A stretch of DNA of 64,000 nt from Rathayibacter sp. VKM Ac-2804 (lineage in GTDB: Bacteria > Actinomycetota > Actinomycetes > Actinomycetales > Microbacteriaceae), in the NCBI RefSeq assembly GCF_009866655.1, contig NZ_CP047420.1, positions 372,001-436,000 of the forward strand, in the 5' to 3' direction. Shown here in pieces: positions 1 through 8,432 of this stretch (its first letter is position 1; every line of letters starts with the position of its first letter). A program made the translations under genes and the position numbers. Below the pieces are notes generated by a model. It did not search any database and was not told where the DNA came from. It saw only the letters and a list, made by a program, of their open reading frames with translations.

Positions 1-1318
1 GGACGGCGGCGGCGATCAGCATGCCGGTCTGCATCCCGGTGACGAAGTCGCCGCTGCCGGCGAGGAGCGCGCCGAAGACGGCGATGGCGACGGCGCCGCC
101 GACCTGGCGGAAGGTGTTGAAGACGGCGCTGGCGGTGCTCGCCCGGTGCGGAGGGACGCTCGCGAGGACCACGGCGGTCGCCGGGGGCATGGCGACCGAG
201 CCGCCGACGCCGGTGAGCACCAGCAGGCCGCTGACGAGGAGCGGGGAGCCGAGCGGTGCGGCGGCGAGCAGGCCCGCGAGACCGGCGGCCATCGTGGCGA
301 GTCCGCCGACGATCGGCAGGCGCGGTCCGAAGCGGTTGGCGAGGCGGCCGCTGACGAGGTTCCCGACGACCGCGAAGACGGCGGAGGGCAGGAAGGCGAG
401 CCCCGCGAGCAGCGGGGTGAGGCCGAGGTGCTGCTGGAGGTGGAGGCTGACGACGAAGACCGAGCCGAAGTTGCCGACCATGAACGCGAAGCCGACGAGG
501 AGGGCGAGGCGCATGTTCCGGCCGCGGAAGAGGTCGGGCGGCATCATCGGGTGGCGGGCGCGCTGCTGCACGACCAGGAAGCCGGACAGCGCGGCGACGG
601 CGAGGGCGAGGCAGCCGAGGACGAGCGGGTCGTCGAAGCCGATCGCGCCGCCCTCGATCAGCCCGTACATCATCGCGCCGAGTCCGGTGAGGGAGAGGGC
701 CTGGCCGGCCCAGTCGAACGGCGGCGAGGTGGTGGGCGAGGGGGCGACCCGGCGCAGCAGGGCGAGCATGACCGCGCAGACCGGGATGTTGATGAGGAAG
801 ACGAGCCGCCAGTCGATCGTGGTCAGCAGGCCGCCGAGGAGCGGGCCGACGGCGCCGGCGACCGCGCCGCCGACGGCCCAGATCCCGAGGGCGCGGGCGC
901 GCTCGCGGGCGTCGGGGAACGCCTCGCGGATCAGCGCCATCGAGGAGGGCAGCATCGCGGCGGCCGCGGCGCCCTGCACGAACCGGGCGGCGATGAGGGC
1001 CCCGACCGTGGGCGCGAGGGCGCAGGCGATGGACGACAGCAGGAACAGGGCGATCCCGGTGCCGAGGGCGCGCTTGGCGCCGATCCGGTCGGCGAGGTTC
1101 CCGGCGAAGAGCAGCAGCGACGCGAACAGGAGGGTGTAGCCGTCGATGATCCACTGCTGGCCGGTGGTGCCGCCGCCGAGGTCGTCGCTGATGCGGGTGA
1201 GGGCGACGTTGACGATGAGGATGTCGAGCGTGATCAGGAAGAACCCCAGCGACGCGAGGAACAGGGTGCGCCGGGGGGAGGCGTGCTGTTCCGGGTGGCC
1301 CGGTCGGGGATGGTCCAT
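1..1318 (-). CDS. MFS transporter, DHA2 (EmrB/QacA) family, 3' end outside window
   Basis: Reverse-strand translation from the ATG at 1318 gives a short polar N-terminus, then a first membrane helix (FLASLGFFLITLDILIVNVA) typical of 14-helix drug:H+ antiporters. It continues with QQWIIDGYTLLFASLLLFAG and a loop with ADRIGAKRALG that matches MFS motif A. The frame is open to base 1, so at least 439 codons are present and the C-terminus is missing. The likely role is proton-driven efflux across the cytoplasmic membrane; substrate unknown. A GAGGGG stretch lies almost directly against the ATG, so the start could lie slightly downstream. The gene is monocistronic in view and is followed upstream by about 560 bp of repeat-rich DNA. 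Confidence 0.88.
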   Translation of the reverse strand, partial: MDHPRPGHPEQHASPRRTLFLASLGFFLITLDILIVNVALTRISDDLGGGTTGQQWIIDGYTLLFASLLLFAGNLADRIGAKRALGTGIALFLLSSIACALAPTVGALIAARFVQGAAAAAMLPSSMALIREAFPDARERARALGIWAVGGAVAGAVGPLLGGLLTTIDWRLVFLINIPVCAVMLALLRRVAPSPTTSPPFDWAGQALSLTGLGAMMYGLIEGGAIGFDDPLVLGCLALAVAALSGFLVVQQRARHPMMPPDLFRGRNMRLALLVGFAFMVGNFGSVFVVSLHLQQHLGLTPLLAGLAFLPSAVFAVVGNLVSGRLANRFGPRLPIVGGLATMAAGLAGLLAAAPLGSPLLVSGLLVLTGVGGSVAMPPATAVVLASVPPHRASTASAVFNTFRQVGGAVAIAVFGALLAGSGDFVTGMQTGMLIAAAV

Positions 1319-1382
1319 TCCCCTCACGCTAGGACCGGCCCGCACCGGCTGGGGTGCCCCAGCAGGGCACCCGGTCGGTGCG

Positions 1383-1864
1383 GTGGGCGGATCTCGAGAC
1401 GCGCGCTGCGCGCGCTGCTCCATCAGCATGCTTCCGCGAACGGACCCGCAACGGGCCTCGCGCCCCGCGCAGAGCCCTTCCCGCGTCCAGTCGACGGTGC
1501 GGATCCGCACGAGCGGACCCGGGCGGGGCTCTGCGGTTCCGCCGGAGCCCGTCCTGCGTCCACTCGCCCGCGGCGGCATGCCTCCGGTGCAAGCGCCGCT
1601 GCACGCTGGGCTCCGCCCGCTGGTCGGGCAGCCCGCAAGGCGCCCCCCTCATGCTGGTCGAGTAGCCCGCAGGGCGTATCGAGACCGACGAGTTCGTGCG
1701 CGGGATCTCGATACGCCCGCCCCGCGGGTTACTCGATCAGCATGCATGCCGTGCTGGCTGAGGGCCTGCGGGCGGGCACGACCGCGTTTCGTCGACCCGC
1801 CGCCGCCGTTCTGACGGTGGTGGATCTCGATACGCCCGCGTTGCGGGCTACTCGATCAGCATGC
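1383..1864. repeat. Four copies of the intergenic palindromic repeat (gap 1319-1879)
   Basis: The 561-bp gap between the MFS gene and the RidA-like gene contains no convincing gene. It holds repeat copies near 1390-1430, 1650-1690, 1701-1746 and 1823-1864. Each has a GCCCGC/GCGGGC stem flanked by ATCGAG or CTCGAT and ends in CAGCATG or its complement. Orientation alternates. The same element recurs in most long intergenic gaps of this window. Confidence 0.85.
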
Positions 1865-1879
1865 AGAGACGCCGCCGCG

Positions 1880-2392
1880 TCAGCGGGGGCGGCACTCCAG
1901 GCTGAGCCAGAGCTCGAAGCAGGCGCTGCGGGAGAGGGCGGTGGCGCCGATCGAGGCGCGGCCCATGCGGCCGGCGTCGGGGCCGAAGACGTCGAGGAGG
2001 AGGTCGCTCGCGGCGTTCGAGACCTCGTTGAGGCGCTCGAAGCCGGGCGGGCAGAGCACGAAGCAGAGGCCGCGCGAGAGGGCGACGACCTCGTCGAGCG
2101 AGCCGAGGGCCGCGCGGATCATGCCGAGCGCGTTGACGGCGGTGTAGCGGGCCGCCTCCCGTGCCTGCTCGAGGGTGATGTCGACGCCGACCGCGCCGGG
2201 GTGCAGCAGGGCGCCGTCGCGCGACTCCGGGGTGATGCCGCTGAGCTCGAGCAGGTCGCCGGTGCGGTGGAACGCCCGCAGGGTACTCCCGCCGTAGCGG
2301 CCGCCGTAGGGCGGGTCGAGGTAGTCGGGGATCGCGAGGCCGAGCTCGCGGGCGCGCCGTTCGGGGGAGTGCTCATCGGCGGAGTGGCTCAT
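1880..2392 (-). CDS. RidA/YjgF-family protein
   Basis: A 170-aa protein whose second half has the RidA fold signature: LLELSGITPE, QAREAARYTAVNALGMIRAALGSLDEVV, then GRASIGATALSRSACFELWLSLEC. The Arg in GRASIG aligns with the Arg used by RidA enamine/imine deaminases. RidA proteins hydrolyse reactive enamines or imines released by PLP enzymes. At 170 aa it is longer than canonical RidA (about 130 aa) and resembles the YjgH-like branch with an extended N-terminus. It is divergent from an operon that starts with a PLP enzyme and includes two amine-oxidising enzymes, so a housekeeping role for imines made there is plausible. The shared 100-bp promoter region carries GGATCC-type motifs. Confidence 0.85.
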   Translation of the reverse strand: MSHSADEHSPERRARELGLAIPDYLDPPYGGRYGGSTLRAFHRTGDLLELSGITPESRDGALLHPGAVGVDITLEQAREAARYTAVNALGMIRAALGSLDEVVALSRGLCFVLCPPGFERLNEVSNAASDLLLDVFGPDAGRMGRASIGATALSRSACFELWLSLECRPR

Positions 2393-2401
2393 ACAGCCAG
2401 C

Positions 2402-2452
2402 GTATCCGGCGGTAGCCAGAATGGATACAACCTGCGTACGATGGGATCCATT
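2402..2452. promoter_or_regulatory. Candidate operator cluster in the divergent promoter region
   Basis: Between the two divergent genes are GTATCC (2402-2407), GGATAC (2423-2428) and the palindrome ATGGGATCCATT (2441-2452). A possible -10, TACGAT, lies at 2437-2442. The spacing and the GGATCC core resemble the operators beside the GntR gene near 61250, but no regulator is encoded here. Confidence 0.4.
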
Positions 2453-2493
2453 CAGGGGTCGGCGGTACGGCGACCGCGAGAAGGGACCTGCAG

Positions 2494-3714
2494 ATGACGA
2501 TCGGCCTCACCGGTGGCGCCCCCGCCCGGACGTCCATCGATGTGGCCGCCGAGCGCGCGCGCACCGCCGGGACGACCGGCCGGCACTACTTCAATGCGGC
2601 CGGCGCGGGCCTGATGACCGACTCCGTCCTCGAGACCGTCATCGCGCACCTCCGCCTCGAGCAGCGGATCGGCGGCTACGAGGCCGCGAACCACGTGGCG
2701 GACCGGGTCGACGCCGCGTACACGGCGGCCGCCGCCCTCCTCGGCGCGGACGCCGACGAGATCGCCTTCTTCGACAGCGCGACCACCGGGCTCCGCGCCG
2801 TCTTCGACGCCCTGCGCCTCGGCCCCGGCGACACCGTGCTGGCCCCGCGCTCGAGCTACGTCAGCCAGGCGCTGCGGCTGCTCGCGCTCGAGCGCTACGA
2901 CGGCGTCCGGCTGACGCTCCTCCCCAACGACTCCAGCGGCGGCCTCGACGTCGAGGCGCTCGAGAGCGCCCTCGCCACCTCCAGCGGTCGCACCGTGATC
3001 AGCGCCGTGCACGTCCCCACCTCCTCCGGACTCGTGGAGCCCGTCGCCGCGATCGGCGCGCTGGCCCGCCGCTACGGCGCGATCACCGTGCTCGACGCGA
3101 CCCAGTCGGTCGGCCAGCTCGACATCGACGTCCGCGCGATCGGCTGCGACGCCCTGGTCACCACCGGGCGCAAGTTCCTCCGCGGGCCGCGCGGGACCGG
3201 GCTGGTCTTCCTCCGCCGCGGTCTGCTCGACGGCATCGGGGCCTGGGCGCCCGACGTGCGAGGCTCGCAGTGGACGAGCGAGCAGGAGTGGACGATGGAC
3301 GGGACGGCGCGAGCCCTCGAGACCTGGGAGTCGTCGGTGGCCCTCCGGCTCGGACTCGGCGAGGCGCTGCGCGAGGCGCACGAGCGCGGTACGGCGGCGA
3401 CCGAGGCGCACCTGGTCGCGCTCGGCGCCCGGCTGCGCACCGAGCTGTCCGCGATCGGCGGCGTCACGGTGGCGGATCCGCCCGCGTCGCCCTCCGGGAT
3501 CGTCACGTTCACCGTCGACGGCGTCCCCGGAAGGACCGTCTCGGCGCGGCTGCGCGAGGCGGCCGTCGACTCGCTCGCCGTCCCGGCCTCCCACGCGCAG
3601 TGGGACCTCGGTGCGCGCGGGCTCGCGAGCGTCGTCCGGGTGTCGCCGCACGTGTACACGGACGAGTCGGACGTCGAGGCGCTGCTGACGGCGGTCGCGG
3701 GAGTGAGCTCATGA
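2494..3714 (+). CDS. Class-V-fold PLP-dependent aminotransferase/lyase
   Basis: A 406-aa fold-type-I PLP enzyme of the class V family (isopenicillin-N-epimerase/EgtE-like branch). Visible marks are FFDSATTGLRAVFDAL near residue 90, the cofactor-binding segment VLDATQSVGQLDIDV near 200, and TTGRKFLRGPRGTG with the Schiff-base lysine at about K227. The start is supported by AGAAGGGA about 11 nt upstream of the ATG. It is the first gene of an operon; its stop overlaps the next ATG by 4 nt. Members of this group catalyse transamination, C-S lysis or epimerisation, and the substrate cannot be read from sequence. The divergent RidA-like gene fits a PLP enzyme that releases enamine or imine intermediates. 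Confidence 0.88.
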   Translation: MTIGLTGGAPARTSIDVAAERARTAGTTGRHYFNAAGAGLMTDSVLETVIAHLRLEQRIGGYEAANHVADRVDAAYTAAAALLGADADEIAFFDSATTGLRAVFDALRLGPGDTVLAPRSSYVSQALRLLALERYDGVRLTLLPNDSSGGLDVEALESALATSSGRTVISAVHVPTSSGLVEPVAAIGALARRYGAITVLDATQSVGQLDIDVRAIGCDALVTTGRKFLRGPRGTGLVFLRRGLLDGIGAWAPDVRGSQWTSEQEWTMDGTARALETWESSVALRLGLGEALREAHERGTAATEAHLVALGARLRTELSAIGGVTVADPPASPSGIVTFTVDGVPGRTVSARLREAAVDSLAVPASHAQWDLGARGLASVVRVSPHVYTDESDVEALLTAVAGVSS

Positions 3715-4811
3715 CGGTCTCCGACGACACCGTGCACGACGCGATCGTCGTCGGCCTCGGGATCCACGGCTCCGCCACCGCCTACGAGCTCGCCCTGCGC
3801 GGGCGCGATGTCGTCGGGATCGAGCAGTTCGGCCCCGGTCACGTGCGCGGCTCCTCGCACGGCGCGACCCGGATGATCCGCCGCGCCTACCCGAGCCCGG
3901 TCTGGAACGACCTCGTCGACCGCGCCTTCCGCAGCTGGGACCGCTGGTCCGCCGCGGCCGGCGCGCCGTTCGTGCACCCGACCGGCGGCCTCTACGCGCA
4001 CCGCGGCGAGGCGGCGCTGCAGGGCGGGCGCAGCCGGCCGGTGCCGGTGCCCGACACCGCCTTCGCTCCGCCCGCCGACTACGGCGTCGTCCGCGATCCG
4101 GACGCCGGCGTCGTCGAGGCGGCCCGCGCGCTCGCCTTCGCGCAGTCCGCCGCGACGGCCGCCGGGGCCGAGCTGCGCTTCGAGGAGGAGGTGCTCGACT
4201 GGAGCGTCGGCACCGGCGACAGCGCCGGCGTCGTCACCGTCCGCACCTCCGCCGGCGAGCTGCGCGCCCGGCGGCTCGTCGTCTCCGGTGGCGCCTGGGT
4301 CGCGCGGCTGCTGCCCGAGACCGCGGGCTTCTTCGAGGTGCAGCGGATCCTCACCCTCACCGTCCCGGCCGGCCAGAGCGTCGCGCAGCCGCCGGCGCTC
4401 GGCTGCTTCTCCGTCGATCTGCCGGACGGGCTCGTCTTCGGCCTGCCCGAGGCGGCCGGTTCCGGCGCCAAGATCGGCGTCGACGCGGGACCCGTCTGGG
4501 ACCCGGCCGTGCCGGTCGCCCCGCCGACCGAGGCGGAGATCGCGCACCTCGCCTCGCTCCTCGAGCGCTTCGTCCCCGGGATCGAGACCGCCGGCGGCGA
4601 GGCCGTCGCCTGCCTCTACACGATGACCCCCGACAAGCGCTTCGTCGTCGGCGCGCTGCCCGGGCGGCCCGAGGTGCTGGTCGCCGCGGCCTGCTCCGGC
4701 CACGGCTTCAAGTTCGGCCCCGCGATCGGCGAGGCGCTCGCCGACCTCGTCGACGGCGTCGCCCGCCCCGACCTCGCCTTCCTCAGCCCGGACCGGACGG
4801 TGACCGCATGA
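3711..4811 (+). CDS. Monomeric sarcosine oxidase / N-methyl-amino-acid oxidase-like flavoenzyme
   Basis: A 366-aa FAD-dependent oxidase. The N-terminal dinucleotide fold reads DAIVVGLGIHGSATAYELA, followed by EQFGPGHVRGSSHGATRMIR, the pattern of the MSOX/MTOX family. Near the C-terminus, AVACLYTMTPDKRFVVG includes C301, in the position of the cysteine that binds FAD covalently in MSOX. GHGFKFGPAIGEALADL closes the cofactor site. The family oxidises N-methyl or secondary amino acids to an imine, giving H2O2 and, for sarcosine, formaldehyde. ATGA overlaps at both ends place it in strict translational coupling with its neighbours. Confidence 0.88.
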   Translation: MTVSDDTVHDAIVVGLGIHGSATAYELALRGRDVVGIEQFGPGHVRGSSHGATRMIRRAYPSPVWNDLVDRAFRSWDRWSAAAGAPFVHPTGGLYAHRGEAALQGGRSRPVPVPDTAFAPPADYGVVRDPDAGVVEAARALAFAQSAATAAGAELRFEEEVLDWSVGTGDSAGVVTVRTSAGELRARRLVVSGGAWVARLLPETAGFFEVQRILTLTVPAGQSVAQPPALGCFSVDLPDGLVFGLPEAAGSGAKIGVDAGPVWDPAVPVAPPTEAEIAHLASLLERFVPGIETAGGEAVACLYTMTPDKRFVVGALPGRPEVLVAAACSGHGFKFGPAIGEALADLVDGVARPDLAFLSPDRTVTA

Positions 4812-6329
4812 CCTCCTCCCCTCCTCCCGCCCGCGTCGCCGTCGCGGCGCCGCATCCCGCCGCGCTCGACGCGGCCGCCCGCGCCATCGCCGACGGCGGC
4901 GACGCGATCGACGCCGCGCTCGCCGCGGCCACCGCGCTCACCGTCGTCTACCCGCACCAGTGCGGACTCGGCGGCGACCTGATCGCGCTGGTCCGCCGCC
5001 CCGGCGAGGACGTCGTCGCGGTGCTCTCGGCCGGAGCCGCGCCCGCCGGCATCGATGTCGCGGCGCTCTCCCGCGAGGAGCGGATGCCGCGCCAGGGCGC
5101 GCAGACCGTCACGATCCCCGGAGCGGTCGCCGGCTGGCGCGCGATCGCCGGTCTCGGCGGGCGGCTCGGCCTCGACACGCCGCTCCGCCGGGCCGCGACG
5201 CTCGCCGCCGACGGCTTCCCGATCTCCGCGGGGCTCGGGCGCGCGATCGCCCTGCGCCGCGACGAGCTGCTCGCCGACGAGGGCATGCGCGAGGTCTTCG
5301 GCGACGGCGACGGCGGGCTCCTCGGTGAGGGCGACCCGCTGGTGCAGCCGGCGCTCGCCGCGTCGCTGGCCGAGCTGGCCGAGGACCCCGGAGCGCTCTA
5401 CCGCGGCCGGATCGCCGACTCCCTCGCCGCGCGGCTGGCCGCGCTCGGCGGGCGCACACCCCGCCGACTTCGCCGCCGCGCACGAGGCCGAGCTGGTCGA
5501 GCCGGCCGCCTCCCGCGAGGGCGGCGTGCGCTGGTGGGTCGCCCCGCCGCCGAGCCAGGGCGTGGTGCTGCTCGGCGTCCTGCCCGAGGCGCTCTCGGGC
5601 GACACCGCGCAGCTCGTCGAGGCGGTCCGCGATGCGGCGCTCGTGCGGCAGTCCGCGCTCGGCGACCCGCGCGGCGGAGCGATCGACGTCGCCGCGATGC
5701 TCGACCCCCGCTCCCTCTCGCGCGGCTCCCTGCCGCGGGCCGGGCGGGCGCTCGGCGACACGGTCGCGGTCACCGCGGCCGACACCGACGGCACCGTCGT
5801 CACCCTGATCCAGAGCGTCTACCAGCTCTTCGGCTCCGGGATCCTCGACCCCGGCACCGGCATCGTCCTGCACAACCGCGGCTCCGCCTTCAGCACCGAC
5901 CCCGCACACCCCGGCCGGGTCGGCCCGGGCCTGCGCCCGCCGCACACCCTGCTGCCGGTGATCGCCGAGAGCGCCGACCTCCTGCTCGGTCTCGGCTGCC
6001 AGGGCGGCAGCGCCCAGCCGTGGATCCTCGCCCAGCTCGTGCGCGAGCTGCTCGATCCCGTCGCGGATCCGGGTGCCGTGCTCGAGCGGCCGCGCTTCGT
6101 CATCGGGGCGCGGGACCTCGGGCACGAGGAGCTGACGCTGGTCGCGGAGCCGGGGGTGCCCGCTGCGTTCGCGGCGGCACGGGAGCTCGGGCTTCCGGTC
6201 GCCGAAGCCTCCGGGCCGATCGACGAGGCCGGGCACGTGCAGCTCGTGCGGCTGCATCGCGACGGGCGCCTCGACTCCGCCAGCGATCCGCGGGCCGACG
6301 GCCGCGCGCTCGTCGCGGGGGCGGGCTGA
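4808..6329 (+). pseudogene. Gamma-glutamyltransferase family protein, frameshifted
   Basis: The ATG at 4808 opens a gamma-glutamyltranspeptidase-like reading frame (AHPAALDAAARAIADGGDAIDAALAA, HQCGLGGD, GAVAGWRAI). It is coherent until about 5450 and then turns into arginine-rich nonsense. The family signal resumes in the +1 frame at HPADFAAAHEAEL and runs to the TGA at 6327-6329. That part includes the candidate autoprocessing/nucleophile Thr of GDTVAVTAAD (codon 5760-5762), QSVYQLFGSGI and the GLRPPHTLLPV segment. The frames join near GGCGGGCGCACACC (5448-5461) with one extra base. The product would be about 506 aa, the normal family length. Either the gene is recently inactivated or one base in a GC-rich run is a sequencing error; all other features are intact. 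Confidence 0.8.
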
Positions 6330-6413
6330 CCGCTCTTCCTCGTCTTCTCCTCCCGCTGAACTCCCCTCTTCTTCCGCACGCCTGACGCCCCGAACCGAAG
6401 GACCGCCGCCGCC

Positions 6414-8432
6414 ATGAGCACCACCGCCACCCTCACCACCCACTCCCACGTGCTCGACCCCCTCGCCGCCGCCGAGATCGCCTCCTTCGTCGCCGCCGTC
6501 CGCGCGAGCGACCGCATCGGCGCCCGGCCGCGGTTCTGGGGCATCAGCCTCGACGAGGAGAAGGCCCGCGGCATCGCGCCCGGCGGCGCCCGACCCGTGC
6601 GACTGGTCGTGCTCGACCCCGACGCCCGCGCCGCCTGGGAGGTGCGCGGCTGGACCGCCGGCCCCGACAGCCCGGCGATCGTCGAGGTCTGGACCGACGT
6701 CGACCACCGCCGCCCCGGCGTCTCCAGCGACGAGGCGCGCCTGATCGCCCAGGCCGCCCGCAACTCCCCGCTGCTCAAGGAGGCGCTCGCGCTCCGCGGC
6801 ATCACCGACACCTCGCTGGTCTGGGTCGACCCGGAGTCGATCACCGGCTTCGTCCCCGACGACCTCGCCGACCGCCGGCTCAGCTGGGGCACGGTCTGGT
6901 ACCGCGAGTTCCCCGAGGACAACGGCTACGCCCGCCCGGTCGCCGGCCTCGTGCCGATCCTCGACCTCGACACGCTCGAGGTGATCCGGATCGAGGACCA
7001 CGGCGTGATCCCGATGGCGAGCGAGACCGGCGTCTACACCGCGGGCACCTGGGGCCCCGACCGCGAGGTGTCGAAGCTCGACATCGTGCAGGCCGACGGC
7101 CCCGGCTTCGCGATCGAGGGGCACCGCGTCGAGTGGCAGAACTGGTCGTTCCGCGTCGGCTTCAGCCACCGCGAGGGCCTCGTGCTGCACGAGCTGACCT
7201 ACCGCGACGGCGACGTCGAGCGCCCGGTGCTGGCGCGCGCCGCCGTCAACGAGATGTACGTGCCGTATCTCGACAGCGACCCGACCGCCTACCGCAAGAA
7301 CTTCTTCGACTGGGGCGAGTACGGCGCCGGCCCGCTCACCGCGAGCCTCGAGCTGGGCTGCGACTGCCTCGGCGAGATCCGCTACTTCGACGTCGACTAC
7401 CTCGACGGCCACGGCGAGCCGCAGACCATCGCCAACGGCATCTGCCTGCACGAGGAGGACGACTCGATCCTCTGGAAGCACGTCAACACCCGCACCGGCA
7501 GCGCCGAGGTGCGCCGCAGCCGCCGCCTGGTGATCTCGAGCTTCGCGACCGTCGCGAACTACGACTACGGCTTCTACTGGTCCCTCTACCAGGACGGCTC
7601 GGTCGAGCTCGAGGTGAAGCTGACCGGCCTGATGTCGGTGAGCGGCATCGCCGACGGCGAGTCGCCGCGCTCGGGGCGGATGGTCGCGCCGAACGTGCAG
7701 GCGCCGATCCACCAGCACTATTTCGCGGTCCGCCTCGACACCGCGATCGACGGCCCGCTCAACCGCCTGGTCGAGGTGCACGCCGAGGCCGACCCCGACG
7801 AGACGACCAACCCGTACGGCAACGCCTGCCTCGCCGTCGAGACGCCGCTGGCCTCGGAGTCGGTGGCCGCCCGCCGCGCCGACCCGTCGCGCGCGCTGCA
7901 CTGGCGGATCGAGAGCGAGTCGGCGCAGAACCGCTACGGCGAGGCGACCGCCTACCGCCTGGCGCTGCAGAACACCGCGCAGCTCTACGCCCGCCCGGGC
8001 AGCGTCGTCGAGCGGAAGGCGCCCTTCGTCGGGCAGCACCTCTGGGCGAGCGCGTTCGATCCGGAGCAGCGCTTCATCGCCGGCGAGTACCCCAACCAGG
8101 GCGAGCTCGGCGACGACGGCGTGCACGTCTGGCAGCAGGCCGACCGCTCGCTCGAGAACGAGCGCCTCGTGCTCTGGCCGGTCCTCGGCGTGCACCACTT
8201 CCCGCGGCCGGAGCAGTGGCCGATCATGCCCGTCGACCGCATCAGCCTGCGGCTCGAGCCGGACGGCTTCTTCGACCGGAACCCGTCGCTGGACGTGCCG
8301 GCGTCGGAGTCGGCGCACTGCGCGCCGGGGGGCTCCGGCGAGGCGCATGCGTGCCACACGGACGCCGCCTCCGACGCCCACGGCGGGCACGACCACGCGG
8401 AGCAGCAGCACGGGCACGAGGGCGGGCGCTGA
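6414..8432 (+). CDS. Primary-amine oxidase (copper/topaquinone amine oxidase)
   Basis: A 672-aa copper amine oxidase that oxidises primary amines to aldehyde, ammonia and H2O2. The self-processed cofactor site is visible as ATVANYDYGFYW, with the topaquinone precursor at Y383. The copper-binding HQH follows in APIHQHYFAVRLD, and the third ligand is probably in GVHHFPRPEQWPIMP. The catalytic-base Asp lies in the YLDSDPTAYRKNFFDWGEYG region. No signal peptide is seen, which is usual for cytoplasmic actinobacterial forms. The last 40 residues are rich in His and Cys (about ten His, two Cys) and look like an added metal-binding tail. It starts 84 bp after the GGT-like gene and overlaps the amidase by 1 nt. 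Confidence 0.93.
   Translation: MSTTATLTTHSHVLDPLAAAEIASFVAAVRASDRIGARPRFWGISLDEEKARGIAPGGARPVRLVVLDPDARAAWEVRGWTAGPDSPAIVEVWTDVDHRRPGVSSDEARLIAQAARNSPLLKEALALRGITDTSLVWVDPESITGFVPDDLADRRLSWGTVWYREFPEDNGYARPVAGLVPILDLDTLEVIRIEDHGVIPMASETGVYTAGTWGPDREVSKLDIVQADGPGFAIEGHRVEWQNWSFRVGFSHREGLVLHELTYRDGDVERPVLARAAVNEMYVPYLDSDPTAYRKNFFDWGEYGAGPLTASLELGCDCLGEIRYFDVDYLDGHGEPQTIANGICLHEEDDSILWKHVNTRTGSAEVRRSRRLVISSFATVANYDYGFYWSLYQDGSVELEVKLTGLMSVSGIADGESPRSGRMVAPNVQAPIHQHYFAVRLDTAIDGPLNRLVEVHAEADPDETTNPYGNACLAVETPLASESVAARRADPSRALHWRIESESAQNRYGEATAYRLALQNTAQLYARPGSVVERKAPFVGQHLWASAFDPEQRFIAGEYPNQGELGDDGVHVWQQADRSLENERLVLWPVLGVHHFPRPEQWPIMPVDRISLRLEPDGFFDRNPSLDVPASESAHCAPGGSGEAHACHTDAASDAHGGHDHAEQQHGHEGGR

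Noticed and set aside
146..2497. 783-aa forward frame across the MFS and RidA genes
   Set aside because: Charge-rich antisense shadow; the reverse strand carries clear protein families there.
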